A stretch of 64,000 nucleotides of DNA, taken from positions 248,001-312,000 of the forward strand of contig JAFCMP010000536.1 of assembly GCA_017506865.1 (NCBI GenBank), in the 5' to 3' direction. Below the pieces are notes generated by a model. The model did not search any database, was not told where the DNA came from, and was given only the letters and a program-made list of their open reading frames with translations. Each line of letters opens with the position of its first letter. Positions within the stretch are counted from its first letter, which is position 1. The stretch is from Tribonema minus (lineage: Eukaryota > Sar > Xanthophyceae > Tribonematales > Tribonemataceae). Made by a program: the position numbers and the translations under genes. Of this stretch, positions 44,565 to 55,101 are shown piece after piece.

Positions 44565-47056
44565 TTACTGCTGGCCGGGGTTCCCCACCGGCAGGCCCAT
44601 CCCCTGGTACAGCTCCGCCATCTTCTTGCCCATGACCATGAGCGACTCCTTGTGCGCCTCGGTCATCGCTTCGAGCACTGCTGTCTGCACCGCCTCCTTG
44701 CCCTCAGACAGGAGGGACTCGTCTATCTCGCAGCCCACGGGGATCTGCTGGCCGGTCATGGTGACCTTGGCCTTGCCGTTGCTGGATTTGCCCTCGAGGC
44801 GCATCTTCTCCAGCTCGTCCTGCATCTCCTTGGACTTGCGGCCGATCTCGTTGGCCTTCTTCAGGGACTCCATCATGGAGCCCATGTTGAGCTGGGGAGG
44901 AGGGGGGGGGGGGGGGGGGGGGGGTCAGATGTACGCATTTGACAACTGATGCACAGGGGACGACGGGGGGGGGGTCAGCGGTATGTATGCATGTGACAAC
45001 TGATGCACATCTCTTGTTTTTTCCAACAGAAGGTAAGGAAACATGAGCAGCGCACACGAATGAGAGTTCAAATGGGACTTCACTTGCAGGCACAGGTGCC
45101 TAGGTGGAGGTGTGCGCCTCTTGAATTGTGTACATTGCAGTGTGTGTCCACATGCCATTGGAGGGAGGCATATACGCAGGCGGGCGTGGCTACATGCCGT
45201 TACTTCAATTTGAACTTCATAGGCGTTTTTGTAGATCACTGCGAGCGCTGCTGTGGCAATGATGCACACACAGATACTGCGACGACGCCTCATCATCGCT
45301 TTATGTACTCATATACATGATCAGTATGCAGCTGTCAACACTCACTTCATACACATACAGAGTTTACTGGCGGCAGCGTTGAGAGCAGCGCTGTGGTGTT
45401 CTGTGTTGTGAGGCTGCTGCTGATAAGAAGAACTATCCGGTGGCACATGTGTACACATTGACTGCCGAGTAGCCCTTCAGTGGCGGTGCTTGCGACCTTG
45501 AAGCACGACTGGTGGTGTGCTGCTGCTGCACGATGTGCCGCTCTGGGGAGGGCACCCGCGACTCAGTTCAGCTGTGGTGCTCATGACGTGTGTACGCACT
45601 CAGGGTCTATCCAGACTGTCTGCTGCTGAGTAAAACAGAGAACTCTCGGATATATACTCGAGCCCTCTTGACAGAGTTCAGGTCACGGACACAGAGTGCG
45701 TTTCTGTACACAACCCCTCTTTAGTGAGTCCTTGCCGCGATGAGTCCAGGACTGCAGATGTGCCTGCAATCGCTGCCCCGCGTCATGCTGATGACGAGCA
45801 GGGACCACACATACATACATGCCTACCCACGCAGCAGGTAGGTAGTACAGTACATGTATTGCTGCAGGTGTAGTAGAAGCGGTTGTGGAGTCGTTGACGG
45901 CATTGAGACTTGAAATGTAGATCGAGGGCCATCAGCAGCCACTGCCATTGACGTTGCAGCTCACTGCGCACCCAAGGATAAGTTCCAGAATTCTTCGTAA
46001 TAAGTCGATAGAGAGACCCTGTCGACCTGAACTCACCAAAAATTGCACTGCGGGCCCAGTGCAGCAGCACCCCACGTAGCGGTGAACTGCCGTTCTGAGT
46101 GCGCTGGTTGCAGGCACATGGTGCGGTATGATGTCTTGTGATGATGTTGGCACAGGTTGAATTTATTGGTGATACTGCAGCTGGAGACATGTACGTTGTT
46201 CAGGATTCCAATACTTAGTATTGCTAATGAACTTGATGAAGCGGCACCGAAAGAGACTGTTTTGCTCTCCATTGTGGGGGCGAGTGCTCTACATGCATCC
46301 CACCCGTAAAACACCTTGTGTGTGCCATCAACTACTGAGCTGAGTGCGCAATAATCACCCAGCTCGTGACAAGAGCAAATTCCCACTATTATGCAGGAAT
46401 TGAGACCAACTATCTGATCTCGCAACGTCAGGTTCACCTTAGTGTGGTTCAACTCATCGTGAGTCCTAATTATGTGCAATGCTCACGTCGCCATCTCATA
46501 TCAAACTGAGATTCGACAACGTAACACGCAGTGTTGTGATAGTTAGTAGGTGGTACGCAACTGACACACTTCTCGGCGCTGAGCGTAGGCATGCAGAAGG
46601 GCCGCTATCAAAGGCACAAGCTTACCCCGCCGCCACCGCCGCCCTTTTCATCGCCCGCTTTGTTGCCGCCGCCCCCGAAAAGCATACATGGCACCTGTGA
46701 TGACAGCAAGGCAGCAGCAGACGACAGCCTGGCTGAGAGCCACAAGTCGCATGATCCGACATCAACTTGACCTCCCGGTGCCATAATGTAAGCCTTGGGC
46801 TGGATCCAAATGGCACCTGGTACTAAGGACGCTCATGGCAAATACTGCAAATGCCAAAGCTCGCACGACACCGCCGTGTAGACGGCTGCATGGACACACA
46901 AAACATGCATGGACAAAACATGCATCAGAGAAGGCCTACCTGGGACTGTGCTGTTCGTGCTGCGCTGAGCTGTGCTCCCCCCAGAAATGCCGATGGCACG
47001 AAGGCGCTGGCTGAGGCCACCAGGCATAGCAGGACGAGGCAGCAACGAGCGAACAT
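44565..47056 (-). CDS. Plastid-targeted YbaB/EbfC nucleoid protein
   Basis: Three exons, 47056-46940, 46694-46626 and 44891-44565, join in phase 0 to give 170 residues. Exon 1 encodes a signal peptide (MFARCCLVLLCLVASASAFVPS) with the ASAF-type cleavage motif of secondary plastids, then a Ser/Ala/Arg/Gln transit-like stretch. Exon 2 encodes MLFGGGGNK and a Gly tract. Exon 3 is the YbaB domain: a long helix (MESLKKANEIGRKSKEMQDE), the beta part with VTMTGQQIPVGCEID, and a closing helical segment. YbaB proteins are small dimeric DNA-binding proteins of bacteria and plastids. The leader predicts ER entry and then import across the inner plastid membranes. The acceptor of exon 3 follows a poly-C run of about 25 bases. 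Confidence 0.88.
44895..45005 (-). repeat. Poly-C tract and tandem unit before YbaB exon 3
   Basis: 44895-44924 is almost pure C on the transcribed strand. The sequence behind it (GTACGCATTTGACAACTGATGCAC) recurs about 60 bp further with a second C tract (44964-44973), so the acceptor-proximal segment is tandemly duplicated. Confidence 0.65.
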
Positions 47057-47191
47057 GGCTTCGAGTATTTGGAGTTAAGAGCCCTCCTTGCCACCCCGAT
47101 TTCCCCCTCGCGCCACGTGGCACCCTTAGCCGAACCTCAAATGTTGTGGCCTGCGCTGATAAGCCAGACTGTGTAAGCCGCACAAGAAACC
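47057..47191. promoter_or_regulatory. Divergent promoter, plastid YbaB / ribosomal eL43
   Basis: Only 135 bp separate the two start codons, so promoters and leaders overlap or share elements. No TATA box was recognised. Confidence 0.55.
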
Positions 47192-47925
47192 ATGGTGAGT
47201 GGGGAGTGGATATTGGCGCAGGATGCTCATTGGACTGTGGATGCTGGCGTTGGTGCTCAAGTGGTGGTGCGGGGTGTCGGTCTGGCGAGAATGGCTGAGG
47301 CAGCAGCGGCAGACCGAGAAGCGCGTGCAGCAGTGCCTTGCTGGCTCTGCGTGGCAAGCAGCCTTCGCTGCATTTTTCTGGGACTTCTGATGCTTTCGAA
47401 TGTCGTTGAAGCCGCCGATTCGGTGCAGCAATCAGCTGTGTTGCGAGGGTGTACACATCAACTAGAGAAGCCTGAGAGCTTTCAGAGTGCTGTGCAAGTG
47501 CTCCTGCTGCCGACTTGCAGCATTTGCAGCGCGTGACGGGGAGTCAGGGCTCCATTCGATGCCGACAGTCACCTCAGCTCAGCTGCCATGAGCTGCTTGC
47601 TCACAACTTCTCATTCGCTGCCTCCGCCTGCCCACACACACAGGGCAAGCGCACTAAGAAGGTAGGGATCTGCGGGAAGTACGGCACCCGCTACGGTGCT
47701 TCGCTTCGCAAGGTCATCAAGAAGATCGAGGTGTCCCAGCACGCCAAGTACACATGCGTCTTCTGCGGTAGGGACACCGTGAAGCGCTCCGTCGTCGGCA
47801 TCTGGTCCTGCGGAGGCTGCAAGAAGGTGGTCGCCGGCGGTGCTTACACGCTCAACACGCCCGCCGCCGCGACCGTGCGCTCCACCATCGCACGTCTGCG
47901 CCGCGCGCAGGCGGAGGCCATCTAA
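47192..47925 (+). CDS. RPL37A: 60S ribosomal protein eL43 (L37a)
   Basis: The start ATG (47192-47194) is an exon end: it is followed directly by the donor GTGAGTGG. The second exon, 47644-47925, completes the protein ([19 protein letters not shown]...) to 94 residues with stop TAA. The family's rubredoxin-like zinc site is complete: C-x2-C-x14-C-x2-C in [11 protein letters not shown]...WSCGGC. The N-terminal [22 protein letters not shown] block is strongly conserved. It is a component of the cytosolic large ribosomal subunit. An intron immediately after the start codon is common in ribosomal protein genes and may support expression. Coding DNA is more GC-rich than the intron. Confidence 0.95.
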
Positions 47926-49533
47926 ACGCCGCTACTTCACAGTTGAAGTAGGGTCGTTTTTTGGGGACCTTCGCGGCGGTGGCTTTCTTGTGTGGTCTGG
48001 CAAATCCCACCTTATAAAGCAGCCCGTTGGTGCTCAGATGCAGCGGCACCGGCTCGTCTTTTGATGTTTTCTCTGTGCACTGTGTCTATCTTGATGACTC
48101 GTTGGCGTGCGTCATGCACGTGAAGCACGGCGGTGTTGAAGTGTGACAGCCGGGAGCGTGTGCCGGGTGGCGGAGTACATTGGCTGGCGAGGCAGAGGCG
48201 GTGCTGGTGAGTTTGTTGCTCCATTGTTCAAGGCTGTGCTGCAATCGCATTGAGTGCTGCTGCTTGTGGTGCCTCTGCAGTTGCATGTCACAGGAGACAC
48301 TTCAAAAATTACATTCGTCGTGAGCTGCTGTGCACCAGGCTCGTGGCCTGTCATTTATGCACAACTGAGAGGACGTGGTGCTTGCATATGCTTCTGCTGC
48401 TCTCGAGTGCTTGCTTTCGATGAGCTTGAGCCTGGAATGCTGCAGTGGGTGGTATCGGGTTGCACATGTGCCTTGTCTGTGAGAAAACTACGCTCTTGCA
48501 TGGTGTTATTTTGAAAACAAAGCCCCTGGTCGAACTTGTGTGCTACAGCATGCATCATGAAGCGTGCATACCTGCAGCTGTGACAAGCATTCGGCTTTGG
48601 ACACGGGGTGTTCTCCCCAGAGTTTTGCTTTCTTGTGGCTATGCACCCTGTGACTTTACTCAAGTGTGTGACTGACAACGTCTGAGGTGCCTAGACTTTG
48701 AGCGACTGAACCGATTGCTGAGAGTATAGCACATCAATTCTTGTCAATTCCTCATCAAAATGATGCGCCAATTGCATTCATTAAAATGAATGAATCAGCC
48801 GCTGTTTGCACTGCACACTGGCACCAACTCCATCAGAAGAGAGTGCCGACTGAGCCATGTTTTGTGGCGGTCCCCCCATACTACTGATGTTGAGGTGCCC
48901 TGCAGAATCGCTTTGGTGGCGGGTCGCACGCTGTATCGCTGGCACTGTGTAGTGCACCTGAAGTGTTCGAGACTGCGTCCTATGTGGGAGGGGAAGCACT
49001 TGCTGCTCATCATCGCAGATATCCGTCCTTGGTTGATGTTGTGTTTGAGGAAGGAAAAGAGAACGGCATTGGCAGTGTAGTGCCTGCTGGAGCTGCGCCG
49101 ACTCTGTTCCCCGGCGGATTGACCCTGCCGCAATCCTTCATTGCGGCGCTCACGGCTCGGCATGGAACAGTGAAATATCCTGCTTCTAAGGGGAACGCAG
49201 TTCACAAAAGCTCAGTCAGGCTGCGAGCGGCGACCGCATCGCCAGGCAGCAGCAGACCAACCAGCCACATCGGCGGCAGGGATACCAGCGCAGGCAGGCC
49301 ACCAGCACGGGCCAGTGGACCTCGGCTCTGCAGGCTCGACGGCTTGGACGACAGCACCCGCGGCGATTTGCAAAGCACACAGCCTCGCAGATCTCGCGCC
49401 GTTTGCAGCAGTCGCCGACGGACGCTCTAGCTGCTCCCTGAGGCAGATTTGCTTATTCGCACCCGGCGTCCGTTTGTTACCGCAACACCAGTAGCGCGGA
49501 GCCCCGTCGCTGCCTGTTGGCTTGTCGTTCAAC
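47926..49533. other. Intergenic stretch with one weak open frame
   Basis: A plus-strand frame at about 48963-49430 has fairly normal composition up to about residue 85 (for example LTLPQSFIAALTARHGTVKYP), then becomes Ser/Arg-rich. It lacks an ATG start, so it could only be an exon, and no partner was found. The rest shows no gene. Confidence 0.4.
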
Positions 49534-50901
49534 ATGAATCGTCGACCAGTCTTGTACCGCACCTTCATGGGGTCGCTGGGTGTGCCGCCATCTCTACCAT
49601 CACTGCACGGTGTCGCGCCGCCAGCATCCGGTGCTGCTGCTCCGGCTTTGTTGCCGCAGTTCACGTTCACGTCCTTGCTACCGCCAGCCTCCATGCCGCT
49701 GCTGCGACTGCAACCTTACATTGGCAACGCGCTCACACAGGCGCAGCAGCAGCACGACGCCATGATGGCAGCTGCAGCAGCAGCGGCGACGGCGGCGCAA
49801 TCGGACGCAGCTGCCAGAGCCATCGCCGCTTCCGCATCAGCAGCTGCCGCTCCTGCCGCTGCCAACTCCAGCGCCAGCCCCGGCGGCAGCAGCGGCAGCA
49901 GCGCCGACGCCGCCGCGCCGCGCGCCGCCAAGAAGCGCAAGAGGCAGCTTAAGCACTGCGAGCGCGAGGGCTGCATCGTGCTGCCGACGTTCGGCTACGC
50001 GGGCGCCGCCAAGCGCTTCTGCGCGCGGCACCGCCTCGCCGGCATGCTCGACCTCAAGTCCAAGCGTTGCGAGCGCGGCGGCTGCGGCGTCGTGCCGAGC
50101 TTCGGCTTCGAGGGCGGCACGCGCCAGTTCTGCGGGCGCCACCGCGCGCCCGGCATGGTCAACCTGCGCGGCAAGCGCTGCGAGCACCCCGCGTGCCGCG
50201 TCTCGCCGTCCTTCGGCCACGAGGGCGAGGGGCGCTCGCGCTTCTGCGCCGTGCACCGCGCCGCCGGCATGGTCGACCTCATGCACAAGCGCTGCGGCGC
50301 CGCGGAGGGCTGCGCGGCGCGCCCGCTCTACGGCGCGCCCGGCGCGCCGCCGCGCGTCTGCGCGCGCCACCGCACCGGCGACATGGTGCGCACGCCGCCG
50401 CGCACTGTCAGAAAGCGCGCAACGAAGGCGAGTGCGCTTGCGGCGGCCGCGGCCGACAGCGACAGTGGCGGCGGCGGTGGCGGCGGCAGCGGCGGTGGGG
50501 GCGGAGGCGGAGGCGGCGGCGGAGGCGGCGGCGGAGGCGACGGCGGTGGCGGCGGAGGCGGCAGCGGTGGAGGCGACGGCGGCAGCGGCGGCGGCAGCAG
50601 CAGCAGCGCTCAGCCCATGGTGGCGCCGCCGGCGCCGCGGCTGCCGCTCGACAGGGACATGAGCTTGCCGCCCAGCGCTGCGGCCCCGCCAGAGCAAATC
50701 ACCAACGGCGACGGCGACTCATCTGTGCTGCCCATACTTCTTCCCCACCGGCGCCGAGATGGGCGCATGGCCGCAGCAGGCGTCGCACGGAGACAATGCG
50801 AGTGCGGTCGCGACAGCGGAGGTCCCATGGGCGGGGCCTGTGGGCGATGCGGCGGCGGCAGCTGCAACAGTGGAGGTCCCGTGGGCGGCGCCTGTGACTG
50901 A
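49534..50901 (+). CDS. EsV-1-7 repeat protein (four repeats)
   Basis: An intronless frame of about 455 residues from the Met at 49534. Residues about 142-288 hold four consecutive cysteine-rich repeats of the form C-x4-C-x15-16-C-x2-H-x12, for example CEREGC...RFCARH, CERGGC...QFCGRH, CEHPAC...RFCAVH, and a more divergent fourth starting CGAAEGC. This is the EsV-1-7 motif, named after an Ectocarpus virus gene and found in the brown-algal developmental regulator IMMEDIATE UPRIGHT. A basic KKRKRQLK lies just before the array. Long Ala-rich and Gly-rich tracts flank it. The molecular role of the domain is not established; metal binding is a reasonable inference. The final about 70 residues may be an artefact (see the overlapping frame). 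Confidence 0.85.
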   Translation: MNRRPVLYRTFMGSLGVPPSLPSLHGVAPPASGAAAPALLPQFTFTSLLPPASMPLLRLQPYIGNALTQAQQQHDAMMAAAAAAATAAQSDAAARAIAASASAAAAPAAANSSASPGGSSGSSADAAAPRAAKKRKRQLKHCEREGCIVLPTFGYAGAAKRFCARHRLAGMLDLKSKRCERGGCGVVPSFGFEGGTRQFCGRHRAPGMVNLRGKRCEHPACRVSPSFGHEGEGRSRFCAVHRAAGMVDLMHKRCGAAEGCAARPLYGAPGAPPRVCARHRTGDMVRTPPRTVRKRATKASALAAAAADSDSGGGGGGGSGGGGGGGGGGGGGGGGDGGGGGGGSGGGDGGSGGGSSSSAQPMVAPPAPRLPLDRDMSLPPSAAAPPEQITNGDGDSSVLPILLPHRRRDGRMAAAGVARRQCECGRDSGGPMGGACGRCGGGSCNSGGPVGGACD

Positions 50902-51304
50902 GGCAGCAGCGGCTCAGTGTCAGGCGGCGGCAGCGGCGGCGGCGGCGCCAGCGGCGCCAGCAGCAGCTGGCTGGAGCGCGCCTGACGGTGCAGCAATCGA
51001 GACTTGCAAGCAGAGTGACTGGAGCGAGCCGCTTGTGCCTGAAGCTGTCGCACGTGCAGCGGCTGAGGAGGGTGGCAAGGGGGGGAATGGCGGTGGCAGC
51101 ATTCCCGGTCCAGGCGACTGCGATTCCGAAAGTATGGGCGTCTGCAGCGGCGGCGGCGGCGGCGGCAGCGGTGGCGGCGGCGAGCGTTTCAGCGAGAGCC
51201 ATGGTGATTGGACCGCCCTGAGCAGTGCTGCGCGCAACGAGCACGTTGCAAATCTCATGCCAAGTCTTGTCGATGCCAGCCAGGGGGAGCACCTGGAGAC
51301 GGAC

Positions 51305-51336
<32 letters not shown>

Positions 51337-51673
51337 CAACAACGCTGCCTACAGCTACAGTGGCGGCGGCGTCAGCGGCAGCGGCAGCGGCAGCGGTGAC
51401 AGCGTCGGTGCTGGCATTGGCGGCGGCGTTGACTGCGGCGTTGGCGGCGGCATTGACGGCATCGGCAGCAGCAGCAACGGCAGCAGCAGCGGCAGCAGCG
51501 CCAACTGCGTCAGCGTGGGCCAGCATCAGTCCCACGCGGTGGAGATGCTGATGCAGCTCAAGCGCAAGGATGGGACGAGGGGGGCAGAGGAGCAGGCTGC
51601 AGTCAAAGGAGATCTCGACATGTCACGGGACGGAGGGGCAGTGCCGGCGGGCGTGCTGCGCATTGCGGTATGA
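50759..51673 (+). CDS. Overlapping +1 frame, probable true C-terminus of EsV-1-7 protein
   Basis: This frame overlaps the end of the EsV-1-7 frame by about 140 bp. It extends upstream without stop (reading CPYFFPTGAEMGAWPQQ just before and into it) and continues 304 residues, mostly Gly/Ser/Ala-rich with a charged helix near the end (HAVEMLMQLKRKDG). The simplest reading is that one base was gained or lost in the low-complexity region near 50460-50730, so the two frames are one gene. A separate protein is less likely. Confidence 0.45.
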
Positions 51674-53516
51674 TGCGCACGCGCAAGTCGCCGTGCACTT
51701 GCCGTCTAGCTGCGGCGGCGCGACGCCGCTGAAATGTTGTTGCGCGTCACACTGAGAATTAAATTCAAAGTTGGGGCGTGAGGTGCGCACAGTCACACAG
51801 CGACTGCCGGATGCATGCGCGGCGAGGGCAGCAGTGCGCAGCAGCAGCGCGCAGCAGCAGCGGCAGCGCGCTTGTGCGTTTGTTGTTGACGGCAGCGCTG
51901 CTCGTCGGTGGCAGTTTATGCGGCAAGCAACAACGGCAAGCAAGTAGTTCGCGTTCAGCAGACACCATAGCTCAGTTGGCCGCAGCTGCATTATAGTGAC
52001 AGCATAGCACAGTGTCAGCAGTAGCATTACATGGTGGCAGTTCCTCTGTCCGTGTTGGATGTGCCGACATCGCCGGCAGCGGCGGCAGCTAAACCCACGC
52101 GTATGCAGTGGGTACAGACTAGGCTGCTGAGCATTGCCAACTTGCGCAATTTGAATTCTTCTACAAAATTGTACAGCGCCGCTGCAGTGGCGCAGCATTG
52201 TCTTTGCAAACGAGCAGCAATATATCCAGCGCGCTGGCACTAGCGCCAGCACACAAAGACACGCGCTAACGCCGAAAAGAAGTTGCAGTGCCCTGCCATG
52301 CCCCCACTTGGCGCACATTGCAACGAGTACACATGCGCTTGTCTTGTATACTGCGAAGCATGTAGATTCCTGCCATGAGGCGGTCCTAGATACAGTGATG
52401 CCCGATGCATTATGCTGACGGATTTGTGCAAGCTGGAAATTGTATTCCTCCAAGCAAAAGCGTATGCGGAGCACTGCCCGCCAGCGACGACAAGCATACA
52501 TACCCACACTGTGGCGTGCACGACAAGCTATGTCTGATGGCGACACCAATTGCCGCTGCTGCTTGCATAATCAATGTACTGCATTGTGTGCAAGCATCCG
52601 CAGTATGATGGCATTCTGCTTCGTGTGCCTGTTTGGCCGCATCTCAGGGTTACTGCCGCGCAATCACGTGCTATGACCAGCAGTGACTTTGATAGCTGGA
52701 GCTGATGCTGATGTGCACGATGCATTTATCATAGAAGTTGAGCGATGTCATGCGCACGTCTGCCTAAATGCATTGTAGCGTTTATGTGTAAAGCTGTGTC
52801 ACATGCACCCATGGCACTGGTGGGATGCACTGGCTGCTTTTGATGTTGGCATCGAACTGTCACCAGTGTGACGCAACACCCATTACCTTCATCACCTGTT
52901 TGAACCTGCTTCTTGCCAGGTCGTTGATGTGCATGCACGGCAACGCAGGGCGCAAATATCTTTGTTTGCTTGCCTTTGGCAGCACTTATCATCCAACTCA
53001 TCCTGGTTTTAACTTCAGCAATCTTGCCAGCGTTTCCTGTTGCAGCAGTCGCTCTGGCTTGAGGTCTTGTTGCTGCTGCTGCTGCTGCTGCTGCACAAGT
53101 AGATGTATGCGTGTGTGCTGCCAGCAACGTAGTCACATGCAGATGACATTAGACATGCACTCAACATGCTGGGGAGTGGTGGCACACTTTGACATCATGA
53201 CAAGCGAAACACTGTTTCACATTAATGGTCCAAGATCATGTGCATTGAGCTTTCATGGGTCAGGTGGTGGGTGACATCGATTCTTAGAAGCACACATAGA
53301 GTGCAGGCTGCCTTGTCCATGGCACACGTGAGAGTGCTGGTATTTCTTGGTATCTCTGATTGCAGAACCACACAGGCACCAAGCATCACCATCAGCGCAC
53401 GCGCTTTTGAACATCAACAACTTCCACATCCCCCATCAAAATCCCGACATCACACCCCCCTGTGTGCGACATGCACACCACACAGCAACCCCACCCCCAC
53501 CCCCCCCCATGTTCCC
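51674..53516. other. Intergenic stretch, no supported gene
   Basis: Open frames on both strands have no recognisable domain. A (TGC)7-8 run lies at about 53070-53093 and a C-rich stretch at 53454-53516 just past the PRP4 stop. Confidence 0.5.
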
Positions 53517-55101
53517 CTAAAACTCATCCTCGTGCGCCCAAACCTCAATCGTCCTATCCAAGCCACACGTCACTAGCCGCGATATGTCGGGCGACAGGTC
53601 GCACGCGCTGACTCGGCCTTCGTGTCCGCTTAATGAGCGCAGCAGGGCAAAGTCGCGGGTCCGCCACACGCGCGCGGTGCAGTCAAATGACGCGGTGGCG
53701 AGGGTTTCGCCGCTTTTGCCATATCTGGAATTGATGGCAGGCGGGGGGGGGCGGGGAGGGGGCAGGGGGGGGGGGGGTAGAGCTGAGCAAATCCGTGGAT
53801 GTATTTCGCAATAGCGATTCGTGAGCGGGGACCTCGACATTATGGCTACATAGAGGTGCGTTGATGTGGCGAACAATGAGTGCACAATGTGCGTTGATAT
53901 GGCTTTCAATGAGTGCACAAATTCTGTGCTGCACACCTGCTTGCGGTGGCCGCGTGCCATTTGTGAATTCCAGAGCAGGGCGTGTGCGAAGTCATCATGT
54001 CAAGACATGATGCCAAGTGAGCTTGTGCTGGTGCTATATTGTGGTCCAAGGCGCAATGCTGGCTTTTATCTACTCTGCTGTGTAATTCACATTTACAATT
54101 GTCATATCAGACGCACCAACAGTACAGAACTCCACCAGCAAATGAATCACAACGTGTGTCACCCGAGTCCTCGCAAGTTAGATAGGGATGGTTGGCTGGT
54201 GTAGCTCGCAAGTGGAGTATGGTGCTCTGGAGTACACTTATTCATTTGTTGAGGTAGCCTTTGAGATCACCTAACCATAACCCTAACCCTAAGGTGCAGG
54301 CAGGCATGTTCTAGAGATATTGTACGCTGTCAGTGCACCGTACCGTATGTGTCATTGAGGCATAGACGACAAGCGTTTGTAGTATGACCCTGAGGAACGT
54401 GCACGCTGCAGACCGCAGCATGTGTTGCGAATGCCTGTCATAGGTGCACATCTACAGGCGGGGATGCTCTAACAAATGAAACACAAGCACTTCGTGGCGC
54501 ACGCTCCTGAGTCGGTGCTTCTTATCTCTTTTGTTGCACCTGACATCGGACATGAGCTTAGGGTTACGGTTAGGGTTAGGGCTGAACCTTAGGGTTAGGA
54601 TTAGGGCTAGGGACATGAGCGCGGGCGTGCGCCAACCCTAACCCTAAGTAGCGCGTATCAAGATGCTCAGACAAAACGGAGATGATCGCGTAGGGATAGG
54701 TTTAGGGTTATAACCTGACCTGAAGCTAGCCCTGACTCTAATTCTGAACCTAACCCTCGCCCTACCGTAACCCTCCCTAAACCTACCCCTAACTCTAACC
54801 CTGAACCTAACCCTAACCCTAACCCTAACTCCAAACAACACTAGTCGTCCGACGCACCTGACGTCGGAGATGAGTGCGGCGTGCGCGGGCAGCGTGTACG
54901 CGCACTCCTTCCTGCGCAGGTCCCACACGCGCACGGTGTGGTCGTCGCTGCCGGTGACGAGCGCATAGCCGTTGGGCGAGAAGGCGCACGCCGTCACGCG
55001 CTTCACGTGCCCCGCGACGCTGTGCACGGCGCGCCCGCTGCGCAGGTCCCACACGCGCACGACGCCCGCAAAGTCGCCCGTCGCCGCCAGGGCTCCGTCG
55101 T
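53517..55101 (-). CDS. PRPF4: U4/U6 snRNP protein PRP4, C-terminal WD40 exons
   Basis: Exons 55101-54858 and 53724-53517 join in phase 2 (SDV-R-YGKSGE) and encode about 150 residues ending WAHEDEF. Four WD40 blades are visible: VVRVWDLRSGR, HTVRVWDLRRKECAYT, CTARVWRTRDFALLRSL and RTIEVW. FSPNGYALVTGSDDHT, YTLPAH and LSGHEGRVSACDLS match the C-terminal propeller of PRPF4 better than generic WD40 proteins. PRP4 is part of the U4/U6.U5 tri-snRNP in the nucleus. The first exon begins in phase 1, so upstream exons must exist, but the N-terminal blades and the PRP4 N-terminal motif were not found to 57290. The gene may be split by a very long intron, or incomplete here. Confidence 0.8.
54271..54835. 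repeat. Cluster of telomere-like repeats in PRP4 intron
   Basis: CCCTAA and TTAGGG runs in both orientations: 54273-54292, 54559-54613, 54640-54652 and 54788-54830. They sit in the intron 53725-54857 and end close to the next exon. Confidence 0.88.

Noticed and set aside
49837..50697. 286-codon minus-strand frame opposite the EsV-1-7 gene
   Set aside because: Antisense of regularly spaced GC-rich codons; no domain, and the plus strand has the cysteine repeats.
49534..50901. EsV-1-7 gene as an integrated virus segment
   Set aside because: The repeat family is widespread in brown-algal nuclear genomes, and no other viral genes lie nearby; neighbours are cellular genes.
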